Origin: Thermoanaerobacterium sp. RBIITD
GTDB taxonomy: Bacteria > Bacillota > Thermoanaerobacteria > Thermoanaerobacterales > Thermoanaerobacteraceae
Length of the DNA: 64,000 nucleotides
Direction of reading: 5' to 3'
Assembly (NCBI RefSeq): GCF_900205865.1
Contig: NZ_LT906662.1
Span: 1,811,411 to 1,875,410 of the forward strand
In this document: positions 24,315-32,460 of the stretch, piece by piece
Position numbering within the stretch: position 1 is the stretch's first letter
Layout: every line of letters starts with the position of its first letter
Program-made: the position numbers and the translations under genes
Notes under the pieces: generated by a model
What the model was told of the DNA's origin: nothing
What the model saw: the letters and a program-made list of their open reading frames with translations, nothing else
Database searches by the model: none

Positions 24315-25643
24315 ATGACACTTCCATTGCAATTACAGGCAGCACGTCTAAAACTGGCAAAGGAGAGACCGTATCTTGCAAGCGCCTTATGGGCACTTCA
24401 GCCAGTGGAATTTAAAAAAGGCACGATGGCGGTTGATATGTACTGGCGACTTTATTATGATCCTAAAGTCGTTAATACATGGACGATAGACGAACTTGCT
24501 GGAGTACTTTATCACGAAATAAGTCACCTCTTGAGGCAACACAATGTCCGTATGAAAAACTTTCCTAAAAACATAGCAAACATTGCAGCAGATATTGAAG
24601 TGAACAACGATCTAATAGATGAAGGAGTAACTATGCCAAAAGGCATTATAACACGTGAACTTTTTGGTTTGCCTGATAACTTGCTTGCGGAAGAATATGC
24701 TGTTTTGCTTATGCAAATAAAACAAGAACTACGAAAAAAAGACCAGCAAAACCAAGACCAGCAAGATCAACAAAACTTGCAAGGTCAGCAAGGACAAGAC
24801 CAGCAAAGTTTACAAGATCAGCAAGAACAAGATTCACAAGAACAAGATCAACAAAACCTACAGGACAAACAAGACAAAGATCAAAAGTCTCCACTTCCAG
24901 GTGCAGGACGTTGCGGTTCATGTGCAACAGGACAACTAGAAGAATGGGAACTGCCTGAGGGAAAAGGAGAACAGACAGGCATTACAGAAACAGAAGCAGA
25001 ACTTATACGCAGAAGCGTTGCAGTTGCAATTCAAGAAGCATGCAGGCAACGTGGTAGCGTACCTGCTCATCTAAAAAGATGGGCAGACAAGAAATTAAAA
25101 CCTAAAATAAACTGGAGAAAAGAACTTGCCACTGCGATAAAAAACACTATATCAAACGTGGCAGGCTGCATTGATTATTCATATAGCAAACCTTCAAGGC
25201 GTCCATATAAGGATATTATAATGCCGTCTTTAAGGCAGCCTTCTGTGAGTGTAGCAGTTGTCATAGATACGTCAGGAAGTGTATCTGACAACATGCTTTC
25301 ACAGGCACTTGCAGAAGTTGACGGAATATTAAAGTCGGTTGGTCTAAAAGATGGCGTTCATTATATTGCCTGTGATGCGGAAGTGCATATCAGTAAAAAG
25401 ATCACTGATATTAAACATGCAGAACTTGAAGGCGGTGGAGGAACAGACATGGGAGTTGGCATTAAAGCTGCTATGAGTCTTAAGCCGAGACCAAACGTAT
25501 GTATAGTCCTAACAGATGGATATACTCCGTGGCCAGATACACCTCCACAAAAAATGAAGGTCATTGCAGGTTTGCTGTCAGAAGAAAATGCAACATGGCA
25601 AGTACCTAAATGGGCTAAAAAAGTTATTATAAGGGCAGACTAA
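24315..25643 (+). CDS. VWA-domain putative metallopeptidase (DUF2201-like)
   Basis: 442 residues from ATG 24315 (AAAGGAGG upstream; an earlier ATG at 24288 lacks a site). The N-terminal domain carries a zincin motif HEISHLLRQH near residue 73. A Gln/Asp-rich low-complexity linker (about 140-195) follows. The C-terminal VWA-like domain has MIDAS residues in VIDTSGSVS, then GGGGTDMG and LTDGY. This architecture is typically coupled to MoxR-type ATPases, as here. The linker's tandem QDQQ codons are repetitive DNA and may vary in length. Substrate unknown. Confidence 0.85.
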   Translation: MTLPLQLQAARLKLAKERPYLASALWALQPVEFKKGTMAVDMYWRLYYDPKVVNTWTIDELAGVLYHEISHLLRQHNVRMKNFPKNIANIAADIEVNNDLIDEGVTMPKGIITRELFGLPDNLLAEEYAVLLMQIKQELRKKDQQNQDQQDQQNLQGQQGQDQQSLQDQQEQDSQEQDQQNLQDKQDKDQKSPLPGAGRCGSCATGQLEEWELPEGKGEQTGITETEAELIRRSVAVAIQEACRQRGSVPAHLKRWADKKLKPKINWRKELATAIKNTISNVAGCIDYSYSKPSRRPYKDIIMPSLRQPSVSVAVVIDTSGSVSDNMLSQALAEVDGILKSVGLKDGVHYIACDAEVHISKKITDIKHAELEGGGGTDMGVGIKAAMSLKPRPNVCIVLTDGYTPWPDTPPQKMKVIAGLLSEENATWQVPKWAKKVIIRAD

Positions 25644-25676
25644 CTGCCCTTTAATTTTTAAAAGGAGGAATTGATT

Positions 25677-26312
25677 ATGCCTAATTGGTGCAATACTGAA
25701 GTTGTTTTTATAGGTGAAAATGTTGAAAAACTTTATAACGACTGGCAAAAAGCTAATAAAAAATTTAAAAAAGAAGGAGATCAAGGTTGGTTAGGAAGAT
25801 TATTTATGTACAGAAACGTTACCATGCCTATACAAAGTAATGAAAAAGCAGAAATATTAGGAAGATTATTTAAAGAGCCATATTGCAGAAGTTTTATTAA
25901 TGACATTCATATGACGCAAAAAGATACTTTACTTATGTCGACTTTAGACGCATGGAAACCTGTGATAGATGCATATAACAAAATCGCTGACATGTATAAT
26001 TTAAACTTCGTTGTAAAGGCGGAAGAACCAGGACAAGAAATATATCTTAATACTGACGCAACAGGAAAATACTTTCCAGAGCGTTATATTTTTGAATTTT
26101 TTTGCAATTCCTATATTCCTTATAATCTTCTTGTTAATAAACTAAATTCACTAGATGCACAAAGATACTTTTCAAGCTTCACTCAAGTATCTGAAATCCT
26201 TTCGGGATATGGTGTTAAAACTGAAGAAGATATGGAATACTTTTGCGAATATATACGCAACAAGTATCCTGATTGTATAATTAATTTTCATGAATATGAG
26301 GAGGAATTGTAA
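25677..26312 (+). CDS. DUF1281 (YubB-like) ferredoxin-fold protein
   Basis: 212 residues beginning MPNWCNTEVVFIGENVE, the hallmark of the DUF1281/Api92-like plasmid and phage family. The body has the usual aromatic-rich blocks (RYIFEFFCNSYIP, NKYPDCIINFHEYEE). ATG 25677 is preferred to TTG 25671 because of spacing from AAAGGAGG. It overlaps the next ATG by one base (TAATG). Molecular role unknown in the family. Confidence 0.8.
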   Translation: MPNWCNTEVVFIGENVEKLYNDWQKANKKFKKEGDQGWLGRLFMYRNVTMPIQSNEKAEILGRLFKEPYCRSFINDIHMTQKDTLLMSTLDAWKPVIDAYNKIADMYNLNFVVKAEEPGQEIYLNTDATGKYFPERYIFEFFCNSYIPYNLLVNKLNSLDAQRYFSSFTQVSEILSGYGVKTEEDMEYFCEYIRNKYPDCIINFHEYEEEL

Positions 26313-26593
26313 TGAAAACAACAATTCTTTGTCTTGGTGAAGTTCATGAAATAGGCATTAATAAAAAAGGTCAGTTAATTTTTTACAATCACACAAAAGA
26401 AGAACTTAAGGCTGAAGGTGCATTAGAAAAGCTTGGAGGAACGCCTTGCAAATGCTATATGATATTACAAAACTGGCGTAATGGTGGCGATCTGCCAACA
26501 GAATTACTAATCGAATATGACAAAACAGAAGCTAAAAGAATTCAACGTTATATAAAAAGGAGGAAACAAGAAAATGCAAACCTTTGTAATTAA
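26312..26593 (+). CDS. 'KGQLIF' family small protein 2
   Basis: 93 residues with HEIGINKKGQLIFYNHTKEE and TPCKCYM, followed by a basic C-terminus (KRIQRYIKRRKQE). Start overlaps the previous stop; its 3' end overlaps the next gene by 20 bases. The tight overlap of two paralogues indicates they are translated together. Confidence 0.6.
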   Translation: MKTTILCLGEVHEIGINKKGQLIFYNHTKEELKAEGALEKLGGTPCKCYMILQNWRNGGDLPTELLIEYDKTEAKRIQRYIKRRKQENANLCN

Positions 26594-27302
26594 TTGTATG
26601 CGTAAAAAACACACAATAACGGTTAATGACAAAGGACAACTGATCTTTTTAGATCATACAAAAGAAGAACTGGAAACTGAAATAGCACTTATGCAATTGG
26701 GCACAAATAAAATCAGCAAATGTGCAAAAGTGCTATATCAAATTAGACATCTGCCAAAAGATGTCAAAATAAATTTTGCAAAAGAAGAAAAAGACTTAAA
26801 AACCTTTATCATAGAAAAACAAACACTTCATGCAAAAAGAGATCTTAAGAAGCAAAAAAATACTTGCATAAGTATAAAAGGACAATTAAGATCAAAAATT
26901 TACAGCAGAATTAAAAAAACAATAAAAGATCTCTTTTTAAAGCAATCTACTTATCGATTTGCTAATAACCGATGGGTAGACTCTGAAAATCTAATTACTA
27001 TCATAAACGCCGAGACCCCTGATATAAACCAAAAGAGTTGGCGCATATGGAGTCGTAATGGTAAATGGTCTGGTAACTCAACGGAAATAACAGTGTCAGT
27101 ACCACTTGTACATTGGTACAACCACATTTATCAAAAAGGATTAGCACTTGTAGACGGTACTTTTATACTGGACATTTTAGAAGAAGCACCAGACCATTTT
27201 ATAGTACTTGCAGGGAAAAAAGGTCGTGGCTTTTCTATAGAACCTTGCAAGGCAAAAATAAATAAAAATAACAAAAGTCTTAAATGGCTTAAGCAGGTTT
27301 AA
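26574..27302 (+). CDS. 'KGQLIF' family protein 3, with C-terminal extension
   Basis: 242 residues. The first ~75 match the small family (HTITVNDKGQLIFLDHTKEE, then SKCAKVLYQIR). The extra ~150 residues are basic at first and then beta-rich with many Trp (SWRIWSRNGKWSGNSTEITV, HWYNHIYQKG). This long version suggests the small proteins are regulatory or binding modules of a larger fold. AAAGGAGG precedes its ATG. Followed by a terminator at 27292-27320. Confidence 0.6.
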   Translation: MQTFVINCMRKKHTITVNDKGQLIFLDHTKEELETEIALMQLGTNKISKCAKVLYQIRHLPKDVKINFAKEEKDLKTFIIEKQTLHAKRDLKKQKNTCISIKGQLRSKIYSRIKKTIKDLFLKQSTYRFANNRWVDSENLITIINAETPDINQKSWRIWSRNGKWSGNSTEITVSVPLVHWYNHIYQKGLALVDGTFILDILEEAPDHFIVLAGKKGRGFSIEPCKAKINKNNKSLKWLKQV

Positions 27303-27320
27303 TCGCCTGCTTATTTTTTT
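27292..27320 (+). terminator. Intrinsic terminator before RNA copy A
   Basis: AGCAGG (27292-27297) pairs with CCTGCT (27306-27311), then TA and eight T; overlaps the stop of the preceding gene. Confidence 0.8.
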
Positions 27321-27333
27321 TGTTAATTTTTCC

Positions 27334-27363
27334 TTGACATTTAAAAAATTTTGATCCTATAAT
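27334..27363 (+). promoter_or_regulatory. Promoter of ncRNA copy A
   Basis: TTGACA (27334-27339), 18 bases, TATAAT (27358-27363). Both hexamers perfect and identically spaced in copies B and C. Confidence 0.85.
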
Positions 27364-27369
27364 AAGTTA

Positions 27370-27647
27370 GATTTCAAGGTTAACCTATCATAAAAAGCAC
27401 GATCCTCCATATTATCCGTTCCACTCTCACTGCGGAGGAGGAAATCGAAAGAGTGGTTGATAGTGTACTTGACGGCATCATATCCCTCTGCCGTAAAAAG
27501 CGGATATGTATATTCGGAGGAAGGCATAAATGTGTACCGCTTTGCTTGATGATTTGGTACACAGTGATAAAAAGTGGAATATTGATCTAGGAAGAAAGGT
27601 ATGTGCATGTATTACCAGAATTTTCAAGGTATGCGCATACCTTTTTA
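27370..27647 (+). ncRNA. Three-copy structured ncRNA family, copy A
   Basis: About 278 nt from promoter to terminator GGTATGCGCATACC-T5 (27628-27646). Helices: CTATCA (27385-27390) with TGATAG (27458-27463) encloses CCACTCT/AGAGTGG, whose loop GGAGGAGG can pair with the upstream ATCCTCC. ACGGCA (27472-27477)/TGCCGT (27489-27494) forms a pseudoknot, because CATATCC (27479-27485) in its loop pairs with GGATATG (27502-27508). GTGTACC/GGTACAC follows. Copies B and C preserve these pairs with compensatory changes. Copy A lacks the GCATG/CATGC hairpin present in B. I recognise no known RNA family. A minus-strand reading frame inside it is a shadow of the structure. Confidence 0.85.
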
Positions 27648-27650
27648 TAT

Positions 27651-27697
27651 AAGGCATATTCAAAGGCGAAACAGGTTTTTGAATATGCCTTTTTTAT
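27651..27697 (+). terminator. Hairpin terminator
   Basis: AAGGCATATTCAAA pairs with TTTGAATATGCCTT followed by T6. Near-identical arms recur at 41816-41862 and 42353-42395. Confidence 0.7.
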
Positions 27698-27725
27698 TTT
27701 TTAAACAAAGGAGAGTGTTAAAAAA

Positions 27726-27899
27726 ATGAAAAAGGAAGTTATAAGACTTAACAAAACTCAAATAGACATTTATAAGTCCATTCGTGGCGATTGGGGCGAT
27801 TTAAATCCAGTCACACGAATTGTAAGATCTAAAAAGGCATACAACAGACACAAACAAAATCAAAAGGTACGCAAACAGTTGCAAGCGTACCTTTACTAA
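27726..27899 (+). CDS. Small basic hypothetical protein
   Basis: 57 residues, MKKEVIRLNKTQIDIYKSIR at the start and a very basic C-terminal half (RSKKAYNRHKQNQKVRKQLQ). AAAGGAGAG precedes the ATG by ten bases. Likely nucleic-acid binding; not recognised. Confidence 0.55.
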   Translation: MKKEVIRLNKTQIDIYKSIRGDWGDLNPVTRIVRSKKAYNRHKQNQKVRKQLQAYLY

Positions 27900-27923
27900 T
27901 TTCCAAAAAAGGAGGATAAAAAC

Positions 27924-28070
27924 ATGGTTAACACGCAAACAAACTCACAAAAACAAGAACAAACACGGACACAAAATAGCCTTGCTACCTGTCCTGACTG
28001 CGGTGCATTATTAGTGCCAGAGTCAGGTTGCATGTACTGTCCGTTTTGTGGCTGGTCAATGTGCAAATAA
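27924..28070 (+). CDS. Small zinc-ribbon protein
   Basis: 48 residues. Gln/Thr-rich first 20, then a four-cysteine ribbon: CPDCG ... CMYCPFCGWSMCK. The pattern resembles the C-terminal ribbon of class III/II ribonucleotide reductases (YCPFCG), here as a free-standing mini-protein. AAAGGAGG upstream. Confidence 0.6.
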   Translation: MVNTQTNSQKQEQTRTQNSLATCPDCGALLVPESGCMYCPFCGWSMCK

Positions 28071-28091
28071 TTTTTGAAAGGAGAAATATAA

Positions 28092-28385
28092 ATGGTCATT
28101 GATGAAAAAATTCTTGATGATTTTTTTAATGGAAACTTGGATGAAGAACTTTTGAATTTCGTTAAAATGACATTGTCTATGACAGGTCTTGCAAACGACA
28201 TTGATAAGGCATTTGCTGTAGGAAAAGCAATGTTAAAAACGCAAGCTTACAAAGAACCGGTTGAAAGGCACGTATACATCTCGGCTCTGATATTGCTGTT
28301 GTTATTCGAATTTTTGGAATATAAAAGTTTTAAAACGCAAAACATCGAAGAAATTCTTGCGCAAATAAAAGGCGGACTTAATTAG
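28092..28385 (+). CDS. Hypothetical helical protein
   Basis: 97 residues, AAAGGAG before the ATG. Almost entirely helical, with a hydrophobic stretch SALILLLLFEFL near residue 65. Not recognised. A short U-tract follows its stop. Confidence 0.5.
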   Translation: MVIDEKILDDFFNGNLDEELLNFVKMTLSMTGLANDIDKAFAVGKAMLKTQAYKEPVERHVYISALILLLLFEFLEYKSFKTQNIEEILAQIKGGLN

Positions 28386-28430
28386 GTTCGCCTTTTATTT
28401 TTTTTAAAAAACATGAAAGGAGAAATTGAT

Positions 28431-28541
28431 ATGATTTTTGTTAAAATGCCATTACCGATATTAATTGCTTTAGCATTTGGCGTTGTTTATTATATCGGAA
28501 AATTAGACAATCAAAAAAATGAAAAGGAGGAAGTTAAATAA
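28431..28541 (+). CDS. Single-pass membrane micropeptide
   Basis: 36 residues (MIFVKMPLPILIALAFGVVY then a charged tail KLDNQKNEKEEVK). One transmembrane segment. GAAAGGAG nine bases before the ATG. Its stop overlaps the next ATG by one base, and the next gene's GGAGG lies inside it, so it is translated in tandem. Confidence 0.5.
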   Translation: MIFVKMPLPILIALAFGVVYYIGKLDNQKNEKEEVK

Positions 28542-28786
28542 TGTTTTTTAATAGTATGTTTTATGATGATACAAAAGCAAAAGTTTTAAGAAATATGTAC
28601 CCTGTTGGGACAAAGATAAAATTAATCTACATGGATGATATACAGGCACCACCTGTTGGTACGTGTGGTACTGTAATTGGAGTAGATGATCTTGGCAATA
28701 TATTAGTCGAATGGGAAAACGGAAGTAGCTTAAGTTTACTTCCTGACAAAGATAAATTTCAAGTAATTTCTAAACCTAATTTATAA
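28541..28786 (+). CDS. DUF4314-like protein
   Basis: 81 residues. The block YPVGTKIKLIYMDD, then GTCGTVIGVDDLGNILVEWENG, is the DUF4314 signature, an SH3-like small fold seen on Firmicute plasmids and ICEs. Function unknown in the family. Confidence 0.75.
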   Translation: MFFNSMFYDDTKAKVLRNMYPVGTKIKLIYMDDIQAPPVGTCGTVIGVDDLGNILVEWENGSSLSLLPDKDKFQVISKPNL

Positions 28787-28808
28787 AAATTTTAAAGGAG
28801 GATGTTAA

Positions 28809-29363
28809 ATGATGGAAGATTTTATCGAGCTTGAAAAGGAGTTTTTAGAAGAAACTGAAAGACAATTTAATGATGATGACGGTATTCATAATGATAGTTA
28901 TGCCGACTGGACTATCGCCAAAATTAAAAACCTTCAGGCAGACTTAGAAAGAAAAAAGATGTTTATCAAGAACAAAAAAGCAGCATTAGATGAGTGGTAC
29001 GAACAGCAGGCAAAATCAATCAATCAGGATATTGCCTTCTACACATCACGCCTTCAGCAATACTTTGACAGTCTCGATCCATCACTGCTTACTAAAGGCA
29101 AAACGCAATTGTCTTATAGCCTGCCTTCAGGCAAGCTTGTTAAGAAATTTGAGAAGCCTGAATTTAGGCGTAATGACGAAGCTTTATTGCCGTGGATCGA
29201 ACAAAATGCACCTGAATACATCAAAATCAAAAAAGACGTAGATTGGGCAGAATTGAAGAAAAAATTGAACGTGAATGGCAATAAAGCAATTCTGTCCGAT
29301 ACAGGCGAGGTTGTCGAAGGTATTGCTGTTGAAAATAAGCCTGCGGAATTTAAAATCGATTAA
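28809..29363 (+). CDS. Gam-like host-nuclease inhibitor
   Basis: 184 residues. Long helical hairpin (about residues 35-85, IAKIKNLQADLERKK ... SINQDIAFYTSRLQQYF) followed by the family's beta segment (LPSGKLVKKFEKPEF) and a C-terminal DWAELKKKL. This matches Mu-Gam-like proteins that bind DNA ends and shield them from RecBCD/AddAB. Gam fits an element that enters the cell as linear or single-stranded DNA. AAAGGAGG before the ATG. Confidence 0.75.
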   Translation: MMEDFIELEKEFLEETERQFNDDDGIHNDSYADWTIAKIKNLQADLERKKMFIKNKKAALDEWYEQQAKSINQDIAFYTSRLQQYFDSLDPSLLTKGKTQLSYSLPSGKLVKKFEKPEFRRNDEALLPWIEQNAPEYIKIKKDVDWAELKKKLNVNGNKAILSDTGEVVEGIAVENKPAEFKID

Positions 29364-29376
29364 AGGAGGAATAATC

Positions 29377-29634
29377 ATGGATAAAGAAGTAGACGAAATT
29401 CTTGCTGCGATGAACAACGAAATCGCAGCAAATAATTTCAAAGATTCGCTTGTAAGGTTTGAACAAGCAGCATATATGTTGCTGTCAGACTGGGATTCAC
29501 TACCAGAAGACAGCGACATAAAAGACATAATATCAGAAAAATACCCGTTCAGAAAAGGTTTTTTAGAAGTTTGTCATGATATTTCTGAATGGGTAGAACA
29601 CACAATCAATCAAATTAAGGAGAAACAGGTTTAA
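29377..29634 (+). CDS. Hypothetical protein, paralogue of the intron-2 host gene
   Basis: 85 residues from ATG 29377 (AAAGGAGG eight bases upstream). The C-terminal half (SEKYPFRKGFLEVCHDISEW, VEHTINQ) aligns with residues ~85-110 of the gene split by intron 2 (TKYPFVKSFSDVADDINDWY, EAVINQ). A shared small helical domain of unknown function. Confidence 0.55.
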   Translation: MDKEVDEILAAMNNEIAANNFKDSLVRFEQAAYMLLSDWDSLPEDSDIKDIISEKYPFRKGFLEVCHDISEWVEHTINQIKEKQV

Positions 29635-29683
29635 AACAAGCCTGTTTCTCTTTTTAATAAAAAATTAAAAGGAGAGGATTTGT

Positions 29684-30703
29684 ATGATAAAAGGCTTATC
29701 AGAGATTAGAAGAATACCAAGATTAGGAAAGATTCACTTGGGCGAAAAAAAGAAATCAGAAAAAAGTGATAATTTATATCCATCAGCAACAAGTTATTTC
29801 GTTGTACACCAAGATAATAATACTTCAAAAGAAATGGCAGAAAAATTTCATAATGTGTATGGAGATCATCCTAAAGAATTGAATATCGTATTTCCTTTAG
29901 ATGATCCAGAGAAGTTCTTTCCACAGTGGTTAAAAAGATATTCAAAAAGTATGCTTTTGTGCAAAGGTGACGGAGAAAAGGCAGTCGAAGTAGATGTAAA
30001 AACAGGTGAAAGAAAAGAAATCACTTGTTTATACAAAAACTGCCCTTATTACCAAAAAAAGCAATGTCGTAAAATTGGAAATCTGCAATTTTATCTAAAT
30101 GAGATCCCTGGAGGAGTATGGCAAATCGATACATCTTCAGGTAACAGCATCATTGAATTAAATTCAGCAATAGACCTTATTAAAGCACAAAATAATGGAC
30201 ATATTGCAAACATACCATTAAAATTGTCACTACATCCAATACAGGTCACAGTAAATGGCTATCCTAAAACAATATATGTGCTTAAACTATCTCAATCAGA
30301 ACATAATAAAGAGCCTAAAGAACCTAATATATTGCCTGATACTGATGATGTGCCTGAAGATCTGTTTCCCGATAATGTAAATTTAGAAGATATACCAAAC
30401 AATTTACCAGATTTTGAGCCTGTAGACAGTATTGAAGATCCATTTACAGAAACTGCAACAAACGCAAAGTATGGACAACTAAAAGTTACGCATGTAAAAA
30501 CTTTAAAAAACAATAATACAGGTGAAATTTTTTATGGTTTAACCTGTGTTGATAATAAAAATATTCAACATAATCTTGTCAGTCAAGACAATGTGAAACA
30601 ATTAACAGGCAAGAGTTTAATTGAATACGAACTTGAGCCTGTTAATGACCATTTAGAAAAACTTATTTCATACAAGATTTTGGAAGATGTGCAGGAAGCC
30701 TAA
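29684..30703 (+). CDS. Gp3-like recombination directionality factor family protein
   Basis: 339 residues. The N-terminus (IKGLSEIRRIPRLGKIHLG, PSATSYFVV, ELNIVFPLDDPEKFFPQWLK, LLCKGDGEKA) is the signature of the Gp3-like/'hydrolase or metal-binding' family. It has a Cys cluster (CLYKNCPYYQKKQC) that probably binds zinc. phiC31 Gp3 controls serine-integrase directionality. Many plasmid members have no known integrase, and none is seen here. The C-terminal ~100 residues are acidic linker plus a small beta domain. AAAGGAGAGG upstream. Confidence 0.7.
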   Translation: MIKGLSEIRRIPRLGKIHLGEKKKSEKSDNLYPSATSYFVVHQDNNTSKEMAEKFHNVYGDHPKELNIVFPLDDPEKFFPQWLKRYSKSMLLCKGDGEKAVEVDVKTGERKEITCLYKNCPYYQKKQCRKIGNLQFYLNEIPGGVWQIDTSSGNSIIELNSAIDLIKAQNNGHIANIPLKLSLHPIQVTVNGYPKTIYVLKLSQSEHNKEPKEPNILPDTDDVPEDLFPDNVNLEDIPNNLPDFEPVDSIEDPFTETATNAKYGQLKVTHVKTLKNNNTGEIFYGLTCVDNKNIQHNLVSQDNVKQLTGKSLIEYELEPVNDHLEKLISYKILEDVQEA

Positions 30704-30749
30704 TTCCTGCACATTGCTTTAAAAATAAATTTTAAGGAGGAATTTTTAT

Positions 30750-31076
30750 ATGTATATAGTCAGAACTTATCTTTCTGAAACTCTTCCAAAACAATATTCA
30801 AAAATAGAAGAAATTGTACAAGACTTTCAATTTTTAGAAAAGCCTACTAAAGAAGGCTTTTATCGTGATATTTTCACCAATGATTTGATTGAAGTCAAAA
30901 AAGATAAACAAATAAAAATAATACACCATATGTTTATAACTAAAATAAATTGCAGTAGTTTAAAAGCTGTTTATCAAGCTTTTCAACTACGAGAAAAGCC
31001 TAACAAGGAAGGTTTTTACAGAGACCTTGAAGGCAACCTTATTGAAATTATAAAGGAGGAAATGCAGGAAACCTAA
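30750..31076 (+). CDS. Hypothetical protein with internal duplication
   Basis: 108 residues made of two copies of a ~50-residue unit. FLEKPTKEGFYRDIFTNDLI in the first half aligns with LREKPNKEGFYRDLEGNLIE in the second. AAGGAGG upstream. No family recognised. An internal AAAGGAGG near the 3' end does not precede another start. Confidence 0.55.
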   Translation: MYIVRTYLSETLPKQYSKIEEIVQDFQFLEKPTKEGFYRDIFTNDLIEVKKDKQIKIIHHMFITKINCSSLKAVYQAFQLREKPNKEGFYRDLEGNLIEIIKEEMQET

Positions 31077-31125
31077 AATCCTGCACTTTTTTTAAAAAAA
31101 ATAAATTTAAAGGAGGAATTTTTTT

Positions 31126-31404
31126 ATGAGTACAAAACCGAAAATTAAGTACGACGCTATATGTCCTGCTTGCGGTTCACTTCACGCCTGCAAAGATTGG
31201 GCTTATATCGGTGGTAAAGGACGTATAAGAGCCATTTACTGCCATGACTGTGATTCTGTTACGACATTGGACGAGCTTAAAGAAAGATATAAAAAGAGCA
31301 AGATACGCAGTTATATAGAAATTGCTGCGTATCAGATGCTTGAAGATATGCTGACTGTAGAAGAATTTAGACGCATTATCAGAACAAACAAGAAAGCCAT
31401 CTAA
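31126..31404 (+). CDS. Zinc-ribbon protein
   Basis: 92 residues. Four cysteines (CPACG at 14-18 and CHDCD near 46-50) form a ribbon, followed by a basic helix (KERYKKSKIR) and a helical tail. Probably nucleic-acid binding. AAAGGAGG before the ATG. Confidence 0.6.
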   Translation: MSTKPKIKYDAICPACGSLHACKDWAYIGGKGRIRAIYCHDCDSVTTLDELKERYKKSKIRSYIEIAAYQMLEDMLTVEEFRRIIRTNKKAI

Positions 31405-31420
31405 AAAAAGGAGGATTTTT

Positions 31421-31609
31421 ATGAAAAAAATAATTGTTGAAGTTGAGAGAGGTCTCGTGACAAATATTTATGCCAATTTCAAGGATGTAAAAGTCCTTGT
31501 TTTAGATCATGACACAGATTTGTCCGATCCTGATGGAATATTATCACTCGAAGAATTACAGCATTTTAAGGGAAAAGACAAATTTGTTTCTGTTGATTTT
31601 GTTTCATAA
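31421..31609 (+). CDS. Small hypothetical protein
   Basis: 62 residues behind AAAGGAGG, alternating strands (KKIIVEVERGLVTNIYANF, VKVLVLDHDTD). Resembles short plasmid-encoded beta proteins; function unknown. Confidence 0.5.
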   Translation: MKKIIVEVERGLVTNIYANFKDVKVLVLDHDTDLSDPDGILSLEELQHFKGKDKFVSVDFVS

Positions 31610-31630
31610 ATTAGTAAAGGAGGAAAATTC

Positions 31631-32023
31631 ATGACACAGTTAGAACAAGTCCAAAACAAACTTGCTTATGCCTATTCTATGCCTTATCAAAAAATATTAC
31701 AATACAAAAATAAAATCAGGCAGTTAGAAAAGCAGGAGTTGCTGCTTTTTATGCCTGAATGGAATACTGATAAAGCCTTTGAGTACCTATCAACGTACCT
31801 ACAAAGGCTTTCTAAAAAATATCAAGGACAGAATGTTCAGGCTATTGCATGGACTTCTGGCAATAATAAAAAACTTTCAAATTTGCATGACAAGGCTATG
31901 GCAAAAGTGGATCGAGCATTTCATGAACATGATCGTAACATGTTTTTTATGGGCTTGATTGAGTTTGACGAGATCATAGAAAAAATTATAGAAGCCTACA
32001 ATCAGGCTCAAAAAGCATCATAA
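31631..32023 (+). CDS. Hypothetical helical protein
   Basis: 130 residues, AAAGGAGG seven bases before the ATG. Almost all helix, with a QVQNKLAYAYSMPYQKILQY start and an acidic C-terminus (GLIEFDEIIEKIIEAYNQ). Not recognised. Confidence 0.5.
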   Translation: MTQLEQVQNKLAYAYSMPYQKILQYKNKIRQLEKQELLLFMPEWNTDKAFEYLSTYLQRLSKKYQGQNVQAIAWTSGNNKKLSNLHDKAMAKVDRAFHEHDRNMFFMGLIEFDEIIEKIIEAYNQAQKAS

Positions 32024-32041
32024 AAAAATATATAAAGATGA

Positions 32042-32111
32042 AAAAGGCACGTAAAAGTCTTTAATAAGGCTTAATACGTGTCTTTAATATTGTGAAGGAA
32101 AGGAGAAAAAT
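32042..32111 (+). repeat. Duplicated leader with GGCACGT hairpin, copy 1
   Basis: About 68 bases nearly identical to 32391-32458, ending in the ribosome binding site GAAGGAAAGGAG. AAGGCACGT and ACGTGTCTT can pair around TTAATAAGG. Each copy stands directly before a different small gene, so the leader, including its binding site, was duplicated as a unit. Confidence 0.7.
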
Positions 32112-32113
32112 AA

Positions 32114-32374
32114 ATGAAAAATAATTTAGAAAAAATAAAAGAAGAATTGCAAAATATTTGTCCTGCTAAACGTGACTACACATATCCAATTTTTAGCAAC
32201 AGTTGGTCTGGCTGGAAAATTTATTCATTAGGTCCAAAAATAATTGCTAAAGGCGTTTACAAGGGACTAATTGGAAGAACCCTTATTTATAAAAATAATA
32301 AGTGGTGTGAAACAAATTCATTTTCAACAGGTTCATTAGGAACTCCTGATGATACTATCAATTATGAACCATAA
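32114..32374 (+). CDS. Small hypothetical protein
   Basis: 86 residues behind the duplicated leader. The core (WSGWKIYSLGPKIIAKGVYK, IYKNNKWCETNSF) resembles the larger protein at 41891 (LNWTGWKVYKAKF, GTYKNHYGKYLFFIDGKWR), so the two are paralogues. Function unknown. Confidence 0.5.
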   Translation: MKNNLEKIKEELQNICPAKRDYTYPIFSNSWSGWKIYSLGPKIIAKGVYKGLIGRTLIYKNNKWCETNSFSTGSLGTPDDTINYEP

Positions 32375-32390
32375 ATAAAAACGAAGGAGA

Positions 32391-32459
32391 AAAGGCACGT
32401 AAAAGTCTTTACCAAGGCTTAATACGTGCCTTTAATATTGTGAAGGAAAGGAGAAAAAA
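32391..32459 (+). repeat. Duplicated leader with GGCACGT hairpin, copy 2
   Basis: Second copy. The stem is perfected here (AGGCACGT/ACGTGCCT) compared with copy 1, which carries one G-U pair, so base-pairing is preserved between copies. Confidence 0.7.
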
Positions 32460-32460
32460 G

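Noticed and set aside
24740-24890. Tandem DNA repeat as a CRISPR or iteron array
   Set aside because: It is the in-frame Gln/Asp-rich linker of the VWA metallopeptidase.
27357-27608. Minus-strand protein gene repeated at 33929 and 40849
   Set aside because: The readings lie opposite to the three-copy ncRNA, are not conserved as protein and have no ribosome binding sites.
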